Position numbers and translations under genes: made by a program. From Paenibacillus riograndensis SBR5 (GTDB taxonomy: Bacteria > Bacillota > Bacilli > Paenibacillales > Paenibacillaceae): a DNA stretch of 64,000 nt. Shown in pieces: positions 51,103 to 60,270 of the stretch. Within the stretch, counting starts at the first letter, position 1. Every line of letters begins with the position of its first letter. The stretch lies in contig NZ_LN831776.1 in NCBI RefSeq assembly GCF_000981585.1, positions 1,255,001 to 1,319,000 of the forward strand. Reading direction: 5' to 3'. The notes under the pieces were generated by a model. The model had not been told where the DNA came from, searched no databases, and was given only the letters and a program-made list of their open reading frames with translations.

Positions 51103-53128
51103 TAGCAGTGTTATCCGCCAATGTTTGCGCCAGCACGGCTGGATTGGCATCATCTATACCTTGGGCTTGCTGTTCTCGCTTCCGCTGCAGCTCTTCATGA
51201 GTAGGTATCCGGGTGCGGAACCGCAGAAGATAGATACCCTGTTCCGTGTGGGCGGGAATATACAAATGCTGTTTATCATCTCGCTGCCGGTCGCTGCCGG
51301 GCTGTTCCTGTTCCGCTATCTGCAGTCCAGAATGGCTTCCGATCTGTGGCACAGCCTTCCGCTGCGGCGGGAGCATTTGCTTACGGCGCATCTGGCCAGC
51401 GGACTAGGTCTGCTGCTGCTGCCGGTATGGCTAACCGCTGCGGTCACGGCAATGGTTACCCCTATGAACGGAAATATGTACATTTATCAGGGATCGGATA
51501 TCTGGAGCTGGTGCCTGACGGTCAGCATTCTTACGCTGTTTCTCTTTGTGTTCAGCATCTTCGTCGGCATATGCACGGGACAAACCGTACTCCAGGGAAT
51601 CATTATTTATATTCTGCTGCTCCTTCCGGCGGTGCTGATGGAGCTAGTCAATCTCCATCTCAACAGGTATCTCTACGGTTACCCGGAATGGTTTGGCCTC
51701 AATAATGACAGATTGGTCTGGTCGCCATTATTGCATCTTATTGTTCTGGCGGAAGAGCCCTACAGTACGGGGGAATTATGGGCCTACAGCGGTTTGTCGC
51801 TTGTGTTCATCGTCTTTTCTTATATCTTGTACCGCAAGCGCAGCGCGGAAAAGTCCGGGCAGGCAATTGCATTCACCTACTTCAACCCGCTGTTCAAAGC
51901 CGGGGTTATGCTGTGTGCCATGCTTCTGGCGGGAACGTATTTTGCTGCCGTTAAGCCGCATCAGGTGGGCTGGATTCTGTGCAGCCATTTTGCCGGGGCG
52001 CTGCTTGGTTATATCGCGGCAGAAATGATTATCCGTAAAACCTGGCATATCCTGTCCCGCAGAGTGCCGCTGGAATTCGCGGTCTATGGGGTACTGCTGG
52101 GTTTGCTGATCTACATTCCGGTGTCCGGATTAACCGGATATGAGAGCCGGGTACCGGCTGCGGAACATATCACTGGAGTGTATGCGGGAAGTAATTACAG
52201 GATGTACAACGATGATTCATATAACAGATATGCCTCCGGTGAGGTTGCAAAGGTTTCATCCGGCAGCAGGGTGCCTTTTTCCGGCGGTCAGCAATATGTT
52301 GAAGCTGTCCGCAACCTTCACCAGACGCTCGTTACGATGCGTCCCGACAAGAACGCCTTCCCGCTTGAGGGATACACCCGTGGCAGCAGGATGTTCACCT
52401 TGGCTTATCAATTGGATAACGGACGTAAGATGGTGCGTGAGTACCGGATTCCGGCCCAGGGCTTTGAACCGGAAATGAAAGCGGTCATGGGAAATGAAGA
52501 TTTCAAGCGTGCGGAATATGATATTCAGGCGCTTAATACGGAAATTGAAAGCTTCAGGCTGTCCAGCCGGAACCGGGTGGTTAGAATTACCGAGCCGGAG
52601 GACGTTCAGGAGTTCAAGGATATTCTGATCAGAGAAAAGCTGAATATGTCCTACGAGGACCAGAATGAGGGGCAATTGCCGATTGCGTATATCCAGCCTA
52701 TCAACAAGCCTGCAGACGAAGAAGAAGGCAGCGGAAGGGCAATGGTAACTGTTACTCGCAATTACGAATGGCTGCCCTCCTACAAGGAATTGGGCAACTG
52801 GATGGAGCAGAAGGGGTATGCGGACAAAATCCGCACCACCGCGCAAGACGTAAAATCGGCTGAAATTATTAAAGATGATTATAAGGGCAAGCTTTCCCCG
52901 GAGAAAATCTACAATGTTGAACTGCATATGGCTCTGGCCCGCCAGCAGAAGCTTTCAGTTGTTACCCGGGATAAGAAGCTGATTGAAGGCATCCTGGAAA
53001 ATCAACGCGAGTATGCGGGCAAAAACGGGATGTATGCAGCTAAGCTGGAATATACAGACGGAGACACCCAATATGTATCCCTTGACGGGAAGGGGCTGGA
53101 GCCTGCCCTGAAGCAGCTGCTCCCGTAG
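51077..53128 (+). CDS. ABC exporter membrane protein with large C-terminal domain
   Basis: A 683-residue protein with about ten membrane segments in the first 360 residues. A further 320-residue soluble region follows, probably outside the cell (VFDSG-free, mixed alpha/beta, e.g. GNEDFKRAEYDIQALNTEIESFRLSS, RAMVTVTRNYEWLPSYKELGNWMEQKGY). ATG 51077 follows GGGGG at nine bases and lies inside the ATPase gene. It is the partner permease of that ATPase. The substrate is unknown; antibiotic or envelope-stress response is the family norm. Confidence 0.8.
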   Translation: MTRSQYFFNSSVIRQCLRQHGWIGIIYTLGLLFSLPLQLFMSRYPGAEPQKIDTLFRVGGNIQMLFIISLPVAAGLFLFRYLQSRMASDLWHSLPLRREHLLTAHLASGLGLLLLPVWLTAAVTAMVTPMNGNMYIYQGSDIWSWCLTVSILTLFLFVFSIFVGICTGQTVLQGIIIYILLLLPAVLMELVNLHLNRYLYGYPEWFGLNNDRLVWSPLLHLIVLAEEPYSTGELWAYSGLSLVFIVFSYILYRKRSAEKSGQAIAFTYFNPLFKAGVMLCAMLLAGTYFAAVKPHQVGWILCSHFAGALLGYIAAEMIIRKTWHILSRRVPLEFAVYGVLLGLLIYIPVSGLTGYESRVPAAEHITGVYAGSNYRMYNDDSYNRYASGEVAKVSSGSRVPFSGGQQYVEAVRNLHQTLVTMRPDKNAFPLEGYTRGSRMFTLAYQLDNGRKMVREYRIPAQGFEPEMKAVMGNEDFKRAEYDIQALNTEIESFRLSSRNRVVRITEPEDVQEFKDILIREKLNMSYEDQNEGQLPIAYIQPINKPADEEEGSGRAMVTVTRNYEWLPSYKELGNWMEQKGYADKIRTTAQDVKSAEIIKDDYKGKLSPEKIYNVELHMALARQQKLSVVTRDKKLIEGILENQREYAGKNGMYAAKLEYTDGDTQYVSLDGKGLEPALKQLLP

Positions 53129-53167
53129 CTCCCCGAAAGAAGGTGTATCTTTGACTGACCACTATAC

Positions 53168-53209
53168 TGCCCCCCTTGTCCGGTGATTGCTCCGGCGGGG
53201 GCATTTTTT
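53168..53209 (+). terminator. terminator of the GntR/ABC operon
   Basis: TGCCCCC..CCGG pairs with CCGG..GGGGGCA, then TTTTTTG. Confidence 0.9.
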
Positions 53210-53244
53210 GCTTCGGGGGAGGGTTGTGCTGACATCGATTCAGG

Positions 53245-53274
53245 TTGACAAAACCTGGAACCTTGAATTATGCT
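53245..53274 (+). promoter_or_regulatory. promoter of the RNA-repair operon leader
   Basis: TTGACA (53245) and TATGCT (53269) are 18 bp apart. The -35 lies inside a small hairpin CAGGTT / AACCTG. It is about 80 bases before the 45-codon ORF. Confidence 0.6.
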
Positions 53275-53351
53275 TTTGGAATATTATACAGGCAGCTTGA
53301 TGTCACTTCATGAAGCAAATGCTCATCACACTTTAAGGAGGCCAGGACCAA

Positions 53352-53489
53352 ATGAATGAACAAGGAAAACATTCGAACCCTCATCATCCCAATATGTTTC
53401 CTGTTCATCGGTCCGCCTCGTTCAGAAGGTCAGCCTTTGCAGCGGTATCTGTATTTCCGGCAGCAGCGTATACAGTTGTTTTCCGGTAA
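53352..53489 (+). CDS. 45-residue peptide, possible leader of the RNA-repair operon
   Basis: ATG 53352 has a perfect AAGGAGG about ten bases upstream. The peptide (MNEQGKHSNPHHPNMF, then RSASFRRSAFAAVSVFPAA) is basic with an Ala/Val-rich end and is not a recognised family. The terminator starts 33 bases past its stop, so ribosome position on this ORF could decide whether the RNA-repair genes are transcribed. It may instead be a free-standing small protein. Confidence 0.5.
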   Translation: MNEQGKHSNPHHPNMFPVHRSASFRRSAFAAVSVFPAAAYTVVFR

Positions 53490-53521
53490 TCATATGCCTG
53501 TATTTGCATAGCGGCAGCCCG

Positions 53522-53551
53522 GCCATGGACGATGGAGTCCGTGGCTTTTTT
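53522..53551 (+). terminator. terminator inside the RNA-repair operon leader (possible attenuator)
   Basis: GCCATGGAC pairs with GTCCGTGGC (one wobble) around GATGGA, followed by six T residues. It stands between the 45-codon ORF and the nucleotidyltransferase gene 38 bases later. No second promoter is clear between it and that gene. Confidence 0.75.
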
Positions 53552-53588
53552 GTATTTTCTTGTGGTCAAGAAAAAGGAGAGATGCACA

Positions 53589-54383
53589 ATGTCAGATATT
53601 CATACATCCATTATCCGCGAGCTTCGCGCCATCGAAGCGGAGGAGAATGTCCGTATCCTGTATGCTTGTGAATCCGGGAGCAGGGCCTGGGGGTTCCCTT
53701 CCAAAGACAGTGACTATGATGTGCGGTTTCTCTATTTGCGCCGGCCTGAGGCTTATCTGTCCATCTTTGAGCAGAGAGATGTCATTGAGCGCCCGATCAG
53801 CGATTTGCTGGATATCAACGGATGGGACCTGAAAAAGGGGCTTACCCTTTTCCGCAAATCCAACCCGCCGCTGCTGGAGTGGCTGCAGTCTCCGGTCCGT
53901 TATGAAGAAAACTACACCGTGGCGGAGAGCATCCGCAGCTTGTCGCCGCTTGGATTTTCGCCCAAATCCTGTGTGTATCATTATCTTCACATGGCCCGGG
54001 GGAATTACCGGACTTACCTTCAGGGCAGCGAGGTCAAGATCAAGAAATACTTCTATGTTCTCCGTCCGCTTCTGGCCTGCGCCTGGATTGAGAAATACCA
54101 GGAGGTGCCGCCCCTCGACTTCACCACACTGGTAAAGGATCTGATTCCTGAAGGCAGCGAACTGAGGGAAGCGGTCGATAGGCTGCTGGTCCGCAAGAAG
54201 TCCGGTGATGAATTGAATCTGGAGCCGCGGATTGAGGGTATTAACAAGTACCTGGAGCAGCAGATCAGCCATTTTGAAGAGAGTGCGGCCCGGTTTGGAT
54301 CAGGGAACGGGGTAGAAGACAACGTGCTGGATGAACTGTTCCGTTCCGCACTGCTTGAGGTATGGGGCGGTGAGAGCCGCTGA
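53589..54383 (+). CDS. DNA polymerase beta-type nucleotidyltransferase (COG3541 type)
   Basis: A 264-residue protein with the nucleotidyltransferase core motif GSRAWGFPSKDSDYDVRF: GS at 30-31 and the metal-binding D42/D44. The rest is helical. It belongs to the COG3541/YcgL-like group, whose substrate is unknown. AAGGAGAG precedes the ATG. It is the first structural gene of the RNA-repair unit, 46 bases before hen1, so it may add or remove nucleotides or NMP groups at RNA ends; this is inference from context. Confidence 0.8.
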   Translation: MSDIHTSIIRELRAIEAEENVRILYACESGSRAWGFPSKDSDYDVRFLYLRRPEAYLSIFEQRDVIERPISDLLDINGWDLKKGLTLFRKSNPPLLEWLQSPVRYEENYTVAESIRSLSPLGFSPKSCVYHYLHMARGNYRTYLQGSEVKIKKYFYVLRPLLACAWIEKYQEVPPLDFTTLVKDLIPEGSELREAVDRLLVRKKSGDELNLEPRIEGINKYLEQQISHFEESAARFGSGNGVEDNVLDELFRSALLEVWGGESR

Positions 54384-54429
54384 ACCCCCTAGAGAGAAAA
54401 TCAAGTGACGTTAAGGAGAGATGGACTCT

Positions 54430-55887
54430 ATGCATTTAATCATTAGAGCGGTTGGCGCGGGTGCGGGCATGCTGCCCCACCTGCTGGCCAAAAATCCCAA
54501 TAACCTGTACGACCGGATGGAAAAGGATGCCCGGGTGCGCATCGTCTTCACCGCCTCTTCGGAGGAAGAAACGGAAGCGGTCATTTTTGTTACGCCAGAC
54601 CCGGTTGAGCTGGTAAAAGGCGCTTCTTCGGCGCACAATGATATTACGCAGTATATCAATGACCGTGAATTTGTGGTGAGCAGCCTGTTCTGCACCTACA
54701 TCCGTTCCGCACTCGGCACGGCGCTGAACGGCAAAACGAAGGAAGCTTTCCGGCCGTGGGCCGGGCGGCAGCTGGTCCTGGAGCTGACCTTTGGGCCTGT
54801 TGCATCCAATTTGCCGGATGTGGCATTGGAGGGGCTGTTCACTGCCCTTGGCTATGAGGTATTGCTGGAGCGGGGGCATGCCGGATATCCCTTTGATCTG
54901 AAGAGCCGCAGCTCTGTCCGGTACATCAGGCTTAAGGGGATGCAGACGCTGCAGACGGCGCTCCGTCAGCTGTTCGTGCTGATTCCTGCACTGGATGACT
55001 ACAAGCATTACTACATCAGCGATGATGAGGTGGACAAAATCAGACGCTACGGTGAAGGCTGGCTGGAGGATCATCCCCAGCGCGGACTGATTCTAAAACG
55101 CACACTGCGTTTCGCCGGGGCAATCCGGCAATATGAGAGTCTGATGTCCAGTGGCGGGCATCTGGAAGGGACTCAGGCGCCGGATGAGGTCTCAAGAGAG
55201 GTGGCTGGAGAGGAAGCTCTGTCCCTGCCGGGGACAACAGCTGCGGCCGAGGCTGATGCAGACGCAGCGCCTAAGGTCAGGCTGAATGATCTGCGTTATG
55301 CCGCAATCGCGGACGTGGTGGAGAATCTCCCCCTGAGGCGCAGTATCGTGGACTTCGGCTCCGGGGAAGGGAAACTCTCCGCGCGGCTCAGCAGTGTGCC
55401 GGGGGTGCGTGAGATCAAGGCGGTGGAGCCTTCCGCTGCGGCGCAGCTGCGGGCGATGGACCGTTTCGCCAAGCTGGAAGGAAAGGCTGGTATTCAAGTA
55501 CCGGAGCCGGTGACGGGATCGCTGTTCTATTACGATGAATCGCTGCGGAACAAGGATGTGATGATTCTCTGCGAGGTTATCGAGCATATTGATGAATACC
55601 GGCTTGGCCGGGTGATGGATACGATTTTTCACGAATATACACCCGGGACGCTGATTATTACTACGCCTAACAAGGAATACAACGAAGTATATGAGATGGA
55701 TCAGGAGGAAATGCGCCATGGCGACCACCGTTTTGAGTGGAGCCGGGAAGCTTTTGCCGCATGGTGTTCCCGCTGGACTGAGGCTTATAACTATTCCGTC
55801 CGGCTGAGCGGGATCGGCGGGTTCGCGCAGGATTATGGATACCCGACGCAGATGGCCATATTTACGAAGGAGGATACGTTGTTATGA
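54430..55887 (+). CDS. hen1: 3'-terminal RNA ribose 2'-O-methyltransferase
   Basis: A 485-residue bacterial Hen1. The N-terminal half (MHLIIRAVGAGAGMLPHLLAKNP, DREFVVSSLFCTYIRSALGTALNG) is the bacterial-specific domain that binds and activates Pnkp ligase. After a linker, the methyltransferase has the SAM motif DFGSGEG near 308 and the metal-site pattern EVIEH near 380 with a further His in MRHGDHRF. It methylates the 2'-OH of the 3'-terminal ribose before ligation, so the repaired site resists recutting. ATG 54430 matches the usual family N-terminus better than ATG 54421. It overlaps pnkp by four bases. Confidence 0.95.
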   Translation: MHLIIRAVGAGAGMLPHLLAKNPNNLYDRMEKDARVRIVFTASSEEETEAVIFVTPDPVELVKGASSAHNDITQYINDREFVVSSLFCTYIRSALGTALNGKTKEAFRPWAGRQLVLELTFGPVASNLPDVALEGLFTALGYEVLLERGHAGYPFDLKSRSSVRYIRLKGMQTLQTALRQLFVLIPALDDYKHYYISDDEVDKIRRYGEGWLEDHPQRGLILKRTLRFAGAIRQYESLMSSGGHLEGTQAPDEVSREVAGEEALSLPGTTAAAEADADAAPKVRLNDLRYAAIADVVENLPLRRSIVDFGSGEGKLSARLSSVPGVREIKAVEPSAAAQLRAMDRFAKLEGKAGIQVPEPVTGSLFYYDESLRNKDVMILCEVIEHIDEYRLGRVMDTIFHEYTPGTLIITTPNKEYNEVYEMDQEEMRHGDHRFEWSREAFAAWCSRWTEAYNYSVRLSGIGGFAQDYGYPTQMAIFTKEDTLL

Positions 55888-58499
55888 CTGACAGACATGA
55901 AGGGCAGCGGGTGATTCCTTTTCCGCACGGAGGCATTGTTGTGCTCGTCGGGCCTTCAAACAGCGGCAAAACCACCCTGCTCCGCAGACTGGTGCAAGAA
56001 GGTGTACTGCTGCAGACGGAGATTGTCTCTTCAGATGATTACCGGACACTGGTGGGGGATGTTGAATACATCGACTGGAAAGGCCGCCCCCGGGAGGAAG
56101 CGGACATTCTGTACAGCGATTATCAACTGCTGTCGAATCTGGCTTTTGAGGCGATGAATACCGTGGTGTCGATGCGCTGCCGGCTGGGCAAGCTGACGGT
56201 GGTGGATGCCACACATCTGCAGCCGGAATACCGCAGGAAGTATATCGATCTAGCAGCCGGACATGATCTCCCCTGCGCCGCCTGGATTCTGGATCTGCCG
56301 GAGCAGACCCTGTTAGAGCGGGATACAAGCCGGGACCAGCCGCGCGGAAGACAGCGTGTGAAACAGCAGTTTGTCCAGTTCAAACGTTCGCTGCGCGGAC
56401 TGCGGGATGAAGGCTTTGACTTCACTTATATGCTCAAGGAAACCGAATCCGTCCAGTTTATCCGCAAAAAGAACCCGCTGCTCGCTGAAATTGGCGCCGG
56501 GGTGGATGTGATCGGCGATATTCACGGCTGCTATGACGAAATGCTGGAGCTCCTGGGACAGCTGGGGTACGCACCGGATGATGCAGGACTCTACCGGCAT
56601 CCCGGCGGCAGAACGCTGGTTTCCGTTGGAGATGTGATGAGCCGTGGACCGAAATCGCTGGATACCCTGAGATTCTGGAAAAAGCACTGCGATGCCGGAA
56701 CCGCCCGCATGATCGACAGCAATCATGGCTGGAAGATTGCCCGCTACCTCAGCGGCCGTCAGGTAACCCTGAGCCACGGCGATGAGCATATCGCTGCGGA
56801 GCTTGCGCAGCTTGCCCTTGAAGCAGGCGAGGAGGAAGCGGATGCCCTAAAAGAGGAATTGAAGCAGTTTCTGCTCTCCGCCCCCAGCCATCTGGTGCTG
56901 TGCCGTGAGGGGGTCCGGCGTGTAGTGGTAGCCCATGCCGGAATCCGGGATGAATATATCGGTAAGCAATCCAAGCGGATACAGGACTTCTGCCGCTACG
57001 GCGATACGGATGGCATGGACGCCACAGGTGCACCTGTACGGAAGGAGTGGTATGTAGAACATGAATCCGGGGAGCTTATCGTCTGGGGACATGATCCAAG
57101 GCCTTTCCCGACAGTGGTGAAAAATACGGTTAATATTGACCAGGGGGCGGTTTTTGGGGGTTCTTTGACCGCTTACCGCTATCCTGAACAGAAGTTTGTC
57201 AGCGTCAAGGCTTACCAGGATTATGCCCGGGACCCGGACAGCCCGCTGATCCGCTGGGAACGGGGGAGATTCTCTCCGCCTAACCTGCGCAAGCTTGTCG
57301 AAGGGTACTCCGTCATGACAGACACCTACGGCGAAATCTCTGTGCGCGGCGAATTTGTAAAAGCGGCGATAGACGCGGTATCCCATTTCACCATCCCTAT
57401 GGAGGAACTCGTCTACATTCCCCCTACGATGAGTCCGGCACCGAGGGTATCCGCCGATGAAACCTGCCTGGAACATCCCCGTGAAGCGATTGCTTACTAT
57501 CGTTCCCAGGGCGTTAAGACTATGGTGGCGGAGAAAAAACACATGGGCAGCCGCGCCGTTCTGCTGCTGTTCCGCGATGAAGCTGCCGCTGTGCCTTATG
57601 TGGGCCGTCCCACACTCGGCACGATTTACACGCGTACCGGCCGGGCCTTTTTTAACAAGGAGGCGGGGCCTGACGTGCTGTCCCGGCTGAATTCGGATTT
57701 GCACAAAGCCGGTTATTGGGCCCGCCATGATACGGATTTGCTGCTGCTTGACGCCGAAATTATCCCGTGGAACCTGAAGGCGCGCGAGCTGATCGCAACC
57801 CAGTACGCACATGTCGCCGAAGCTGCGGCAATGGACCGCGAGCAGCTTCTGGGAAAGCTGCGCGAAGCGGAAAATGCCGGACGCGATGTGTCCGGCTGGG
57901 TACAGGAGATGGAGGGCAAGCTGAAGAACGCCCGTGTATTCCGTGAAGCTTTTCAGCAGTACTGCTGGGATACAAGCGGCCTTGACGGTATCCGGATCGC
58001 TCCGTTCCATACGCTGGCGCACAGCGGGCAGACCTTTTTTGACCGGAGCCATCTTTGGCATATGGAGCATGGCCGTGAGCTGGCCGGGGTGTCGCCGCTC
58101 TTTATGGAGACGGAATACCGGACGATCACCAGTGAAGCTGATGAAGCCGATGTGATCCGCTGGTGGGAGGAGCTGACAGAGGACGGGCATGAGGGCATTG
58201 TGATCAAGCCGGAAACCTTCATTGTCCGCAGCGGTAAAAGCTTAATCCAGCCTGCCATCAAGATCAGGGGCCGCAAGTACCTGCACATTATTTATGGGAT
58301 CGACTATCTGCAGCCGGACAATCTGGCCCGGCTCAAGCTGCGCAAAACCGGCAAAAAAGAGCGCCATGCCCTGATGGAATGCGCCCTAAGCGTAGAGTCG
58401 GTGGAACGTTTTATCCGCAAAGAGCCGCTGGAACGGATGCATGAATGCGTGCTTGCCGCCCTGTCGCTCGAATCCGATCCGGTCGATCCGCGGTTGTAG
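55884..58499 (+). CDS. pnkp: polynucleotide kinase-phosphatase-ligase
   Basis: An 871-residue three-domain RNA-repair enzyme. The 5'-kinase has P-loop GPSNSGKT (23-30) and RDTSRDQPRGRQR. The metallophosphatase has GDIHG (about 210), GDVMSRGP (about 250, keeping the Asp and Arg), NHGWK and HAGI. The ligase adenylyltransferase has KHMGSR with the nucleotidyl lysine near 552. It heals 5'-OH and 2',3'-cyclic phosphate ends and, activated by Hen1, seals them. The ATGA overlap with hen1 indicates coupled production. Its length is typical of the family. Confidence 0.96.
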   Translation: MTDRHEGQRVIPFPHGGIVVLVGPSNSGKTTLLRRLVQEGVLLQTEIVSSDDYRTLVGDVEYIDWKGRPREEADILYSDYQLLSNLAFEAMNTVVSMRCRLGKLTVVDATHLQPEYRRKYIDLAAGHDLPCAAWILDLPEQTLLERDTSRDQPRGRQRVKQQFVQFKRSLRGLRDEGFDFTYMLKETESVQFIRKKNPLLAEIGAGVDVIGDIHGCYDEMLELLGQLGYAPDDAGLYRHPGGRTLVSVGDVMSRGPKSLDTLRFWKKHCDAGTARMIDSNHGWKIARYLSGRQVTLSHGDEHIAAELAQLALEAGEEEADALKEELKQFLLSAPSHLVLCREGVRRVVVAHAGIRDEYIGKQSKRIQDFCRYGDTDGMDATGAPVRKEWYVEHESGELIVWGHDPRPFPTVVKNTVNIDQGAVFGGSLTAYRYPEQKFVSVKAYQDYARDPDSPLIRWERGRFSPPNLRKLVEGYSVMTDTYGEISVRGEFVKAAIDAVSHFTIPMEELVYIPPTMSPAPRVSADETCLEHPREAIAYYRSQGVKTMVAEKKHMGSRAVLLLFRDEAAAVPYVGRPTLGTIYTRTGRAFFNKEAGPDVLSRLNSDLHKAGYWARHDTDLLLLDAEIIPWNLKARELIATQYAHVAEAAAMDREQLLGKLREAENAGRDVSGWVQEMEGKLKNARVFREAFQQYCWDTSGLDGIRIAPFHTLAHSGQTFFDRSHLWHMEHGRELAGVSPLFMETEYRTITSEADEADVIRWWEELTEDGHEGIVIKPETFIVRSGKSLIQPAIKIRGRKYLHIIYGIDYLQPDNLARLKLRKTGKKERHALMECALSVESVERFIRKEPLERMHECVLAALSLESDPVDPRL

Positions 58500-58566
58500 G
58501 CGGGGAGCATAATCAGTGAAGAGGACAGTCCGTTAGTGGGAAAAAGGTAAGGAACGAGGTGCAACA

Positions 58567-59124
58567 ATGTTAAATCATGCCGCTGAGGTTTCGCTCAGCA
58601 AATTTATGACCAAGCTGCTCCGGCATACACCGGCAGAGTATGGATTGCTCCTTGATCCTGAGGACGGCTCCTGTCTGCTGGAGGATCTGGAGCGTGTCAT
58701 CCATACTGCCCCAAAATGGGCAGGGATCACCGAAGAGGACATTCGCCAGGTCGTCCGGAACAGTGAGAAGCAGCGTTTTGCCATAGAGGGAGACCGTATT
58801 AAAGCGCGGTATGGCCATAGTCATGCCAGGCTTACATATGAGCCGGGAATACCGCCGAAGGTTCTGTATCATGGAACGCATCAGGCCGCGCTGCCTGCGA
58901 TTCTGAAGGAGGGGCTGCTGCCGATGGGGCGGCAGTATATACATTTGTCCGAAGGGCTTCATTTTGCCAGCCTGGCCGGGAGCCGCAGGGGCAAGCTGAT
59001 TCTGCTGACCGTGGATACGGTTAAGGCAGTACATTTGGGAGTAACCTTCTATTATGCAGGCAATGAAGTGTGGTTGTCAGAGCCGATTCCACCTGCTTGT
59101 ATAGCTATGCGGGAAGAGTTGTAG
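58567..59124 (+). CDS. kptA: RNA 2'-phosphotransferase (KptA/Tpt1)
   Basis: A 185-residue protein with the Tpt1 pattern: SKFMTKLLRHTPAEYGL with R19 and H20, KARYGHS with R81, LYHGT near 101, and Arg residues near 140. These supply the Arg-His-Arg-Arg set. It transfers an internal or terminal RNA 2'-phosphate to NAD+. Such 2'-phosphates are made by other RNA ligases or by cyclic-phosphate opening, so placement right after Pnkp/Hen1 suggests it cleans RNA ends or junctions. A ribosome site (GAACGAGG) precedes ATG. A single family-alpha core (GGGAAAAAGG, near 58538) lies just upstream. Confidence 0.9.
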   Translation: MLNHAAEVSLSKFMTKLLRHTPAEYGLLLDPEDGSCLLEDLERVIHTAPKWAGITEEDIRQVVRNSEKQRFAIEGDRIKARYGHSHARLTYEPGIPPKVLYHGTHQAALPAILKEGLLPMGRQYIHLSEGLHFASLAGSRRGKLILLTVDTVKAVHLGVTFYYAGNEVWLSEPIPPACIAMREEL

Positions 59125-59211
59125 GCTGTTCATGCTGCCAAGCCCGAACAGGGAAACGGTTTTGCTCGACAGCATTGCACGGCCAGCTTCTACATAAGGG
59201 AGGGATGTACC

Positions 59212-59730
59212 ATGGATGAAGTGCCGGATCACTTGGACCACGGCTTACAGATTGTTTTTATCGGGTTCAATCCCAGCCTCCGTTCGGGGGAAGTGGGGCA
59301 TCATTACGCCAATCCGCGCAATAATTTCTGGCGCATTCTGGAACGCTCCGGCCTGACGCCCCGCCTCTATGATGCCTCGGAAGATGGGGAACTGCTCCGG
59401 CTAGGCTTGGGATTCACCAACATCGTCGCCCGCCCGACGCGGGGTGCGGAGGATATTACCCGGGAGGAGTATGCCGAGGGCCGGCAGATTCTCCGGGAGA
59501 AGCTTGCCCGCCACCGGCCGGAGATCGCCTGCTTTGTCGGCAAAGGCGTCTATACGGAATTCAGCCGCCGCCCGAAGGCGGACTGGGGCTTTCAGGATGG
59601 CCAGCCGCCGGTTGTGGACGGTGTGCGGGAGTTTGTCGCCCCCTCGTCCAGCGGCCTGGTCCGTATGCCCCTGCCGGAGATCGTGGCCATTTACCGGAGG
59701 CTGTATGAGTATATTCAGGAGGGTCCCTGA
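59212..59730 (+). CDS. mug: mismatch-specific uracil/thymine DNA glycosylase, Mug type
   Basis: A 172-residue protein of the Mug/TDG fold. The first catalytic motif is GFNPSLRSGEVGHHYANPRNNFW (Asn in the Mug position) and the second APSSSGL near 144. It removes uracil or ethenocytosine opposite G from DNA. GGAGGG precedes ATG. It ends the RNA-repair cluster, 87 bases after kptA, and could be independent of it. The hairpin array begins 22 bases past its stop. Confidence 0.88.
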   Translation: MDEVPDHLDHGLQIVFIGFNPSLRSGEVGHHYANPRNNFWRILERSGLTPRLYDASEDGELLRLGLGFTNIVARPTRGAEDITREEYAEGRQILREKLARHRPEIACFVGKGVYTEFSRRPKADWGFQDGQPPVVDGVREFVAPSSSGLVRMPLPEIVAIYRRLYEYIQEGP

Positions 59731-59751
59731 ATTCAATGAGGGAAACGGGGG

Positions 59752-60031
59752 AATCAAGGGTAAAAGTACCTTTGATATCCCCCGTCTTACCGGGAACGGG
59801 CGAATCAAGGGTAAAAATACCTCTGATTCCCCCCGGCTGACCGGAGACGGGCGAATCAAGGGTAAAAATACCTTTGATTCCCACCGTCTTACCGGGAACG
59901 GGCGAATCAAAGGTAAAAATACCTTTGATTCCTCCCGTCTGACCGGGAACGGGTAAATCAAGGGTAAAAATACCTCTGATTCCCCCCGTCTGACCGGAGA
60001 CGGGCGAATCAAAGGTAAAAGTACCTTTGAT
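59752..60031. repeat. six-copy 51-bp hairpin array
   Basis: Hairpins of the form AATCAAAGG-TAAAAA-TACCTTTGATT start at 59752, 59803, 59854, 59905, 59956 and 60007, exactly 51 bp apart. The spacer (CCCCGTCTGACCGGGAACGG-like) is itself weakly palindromic. The core matches the two copies at 21953. It lies between the convergent mug and TagO-like genes. Confidence 0.85.
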
Positions 60032-60064
60032 AAAAAAACACCCTTGATTTCAAGGGTGTTTTTA
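60032..60064. terminator. bidirectional terminator between mug and the TagO-like gene
   Basis: AAAAACACCCTTG pairs with CAAGGGTGTTTTT around ATTT, with A and T tracts on both sides. From 60065 to 60270 I see only GC-rich non-coding sequence. Confidence 0.85.
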
Positions 60065-60270
60065 GCCGCGTCACCGTTATTAGCCTCAGCTTGCGCACGT
60101 CACCGACCTGCCAGCCACTGCCCACCACGGCCCTACCGGCCCGCGCCCGCCCGGGTCTTGCCGCCTCAGTGCGCCCGCCTCGGCCTGACTCAGCCTCAGC
60201 CGGTACCAGTTCCGGCCGATTGCCCGCCCCAGCCTGCGTCAATCCCAATCTGCTTCCGTCCCAGCCGGGA

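Noticed and set aside
56847..58190. 447-codon ORF on the minus strand
   Set aside because: It lies wholly inside pnkp, whose motifs are clear; composition is typical of an antisense shadow.
59444..59956. Plus-strand ORF running from mug into the hairpin array
   Set aside because: Out of frame with mug and built from the 51-bp repeat; the mug frame has the glycosylase motifs.
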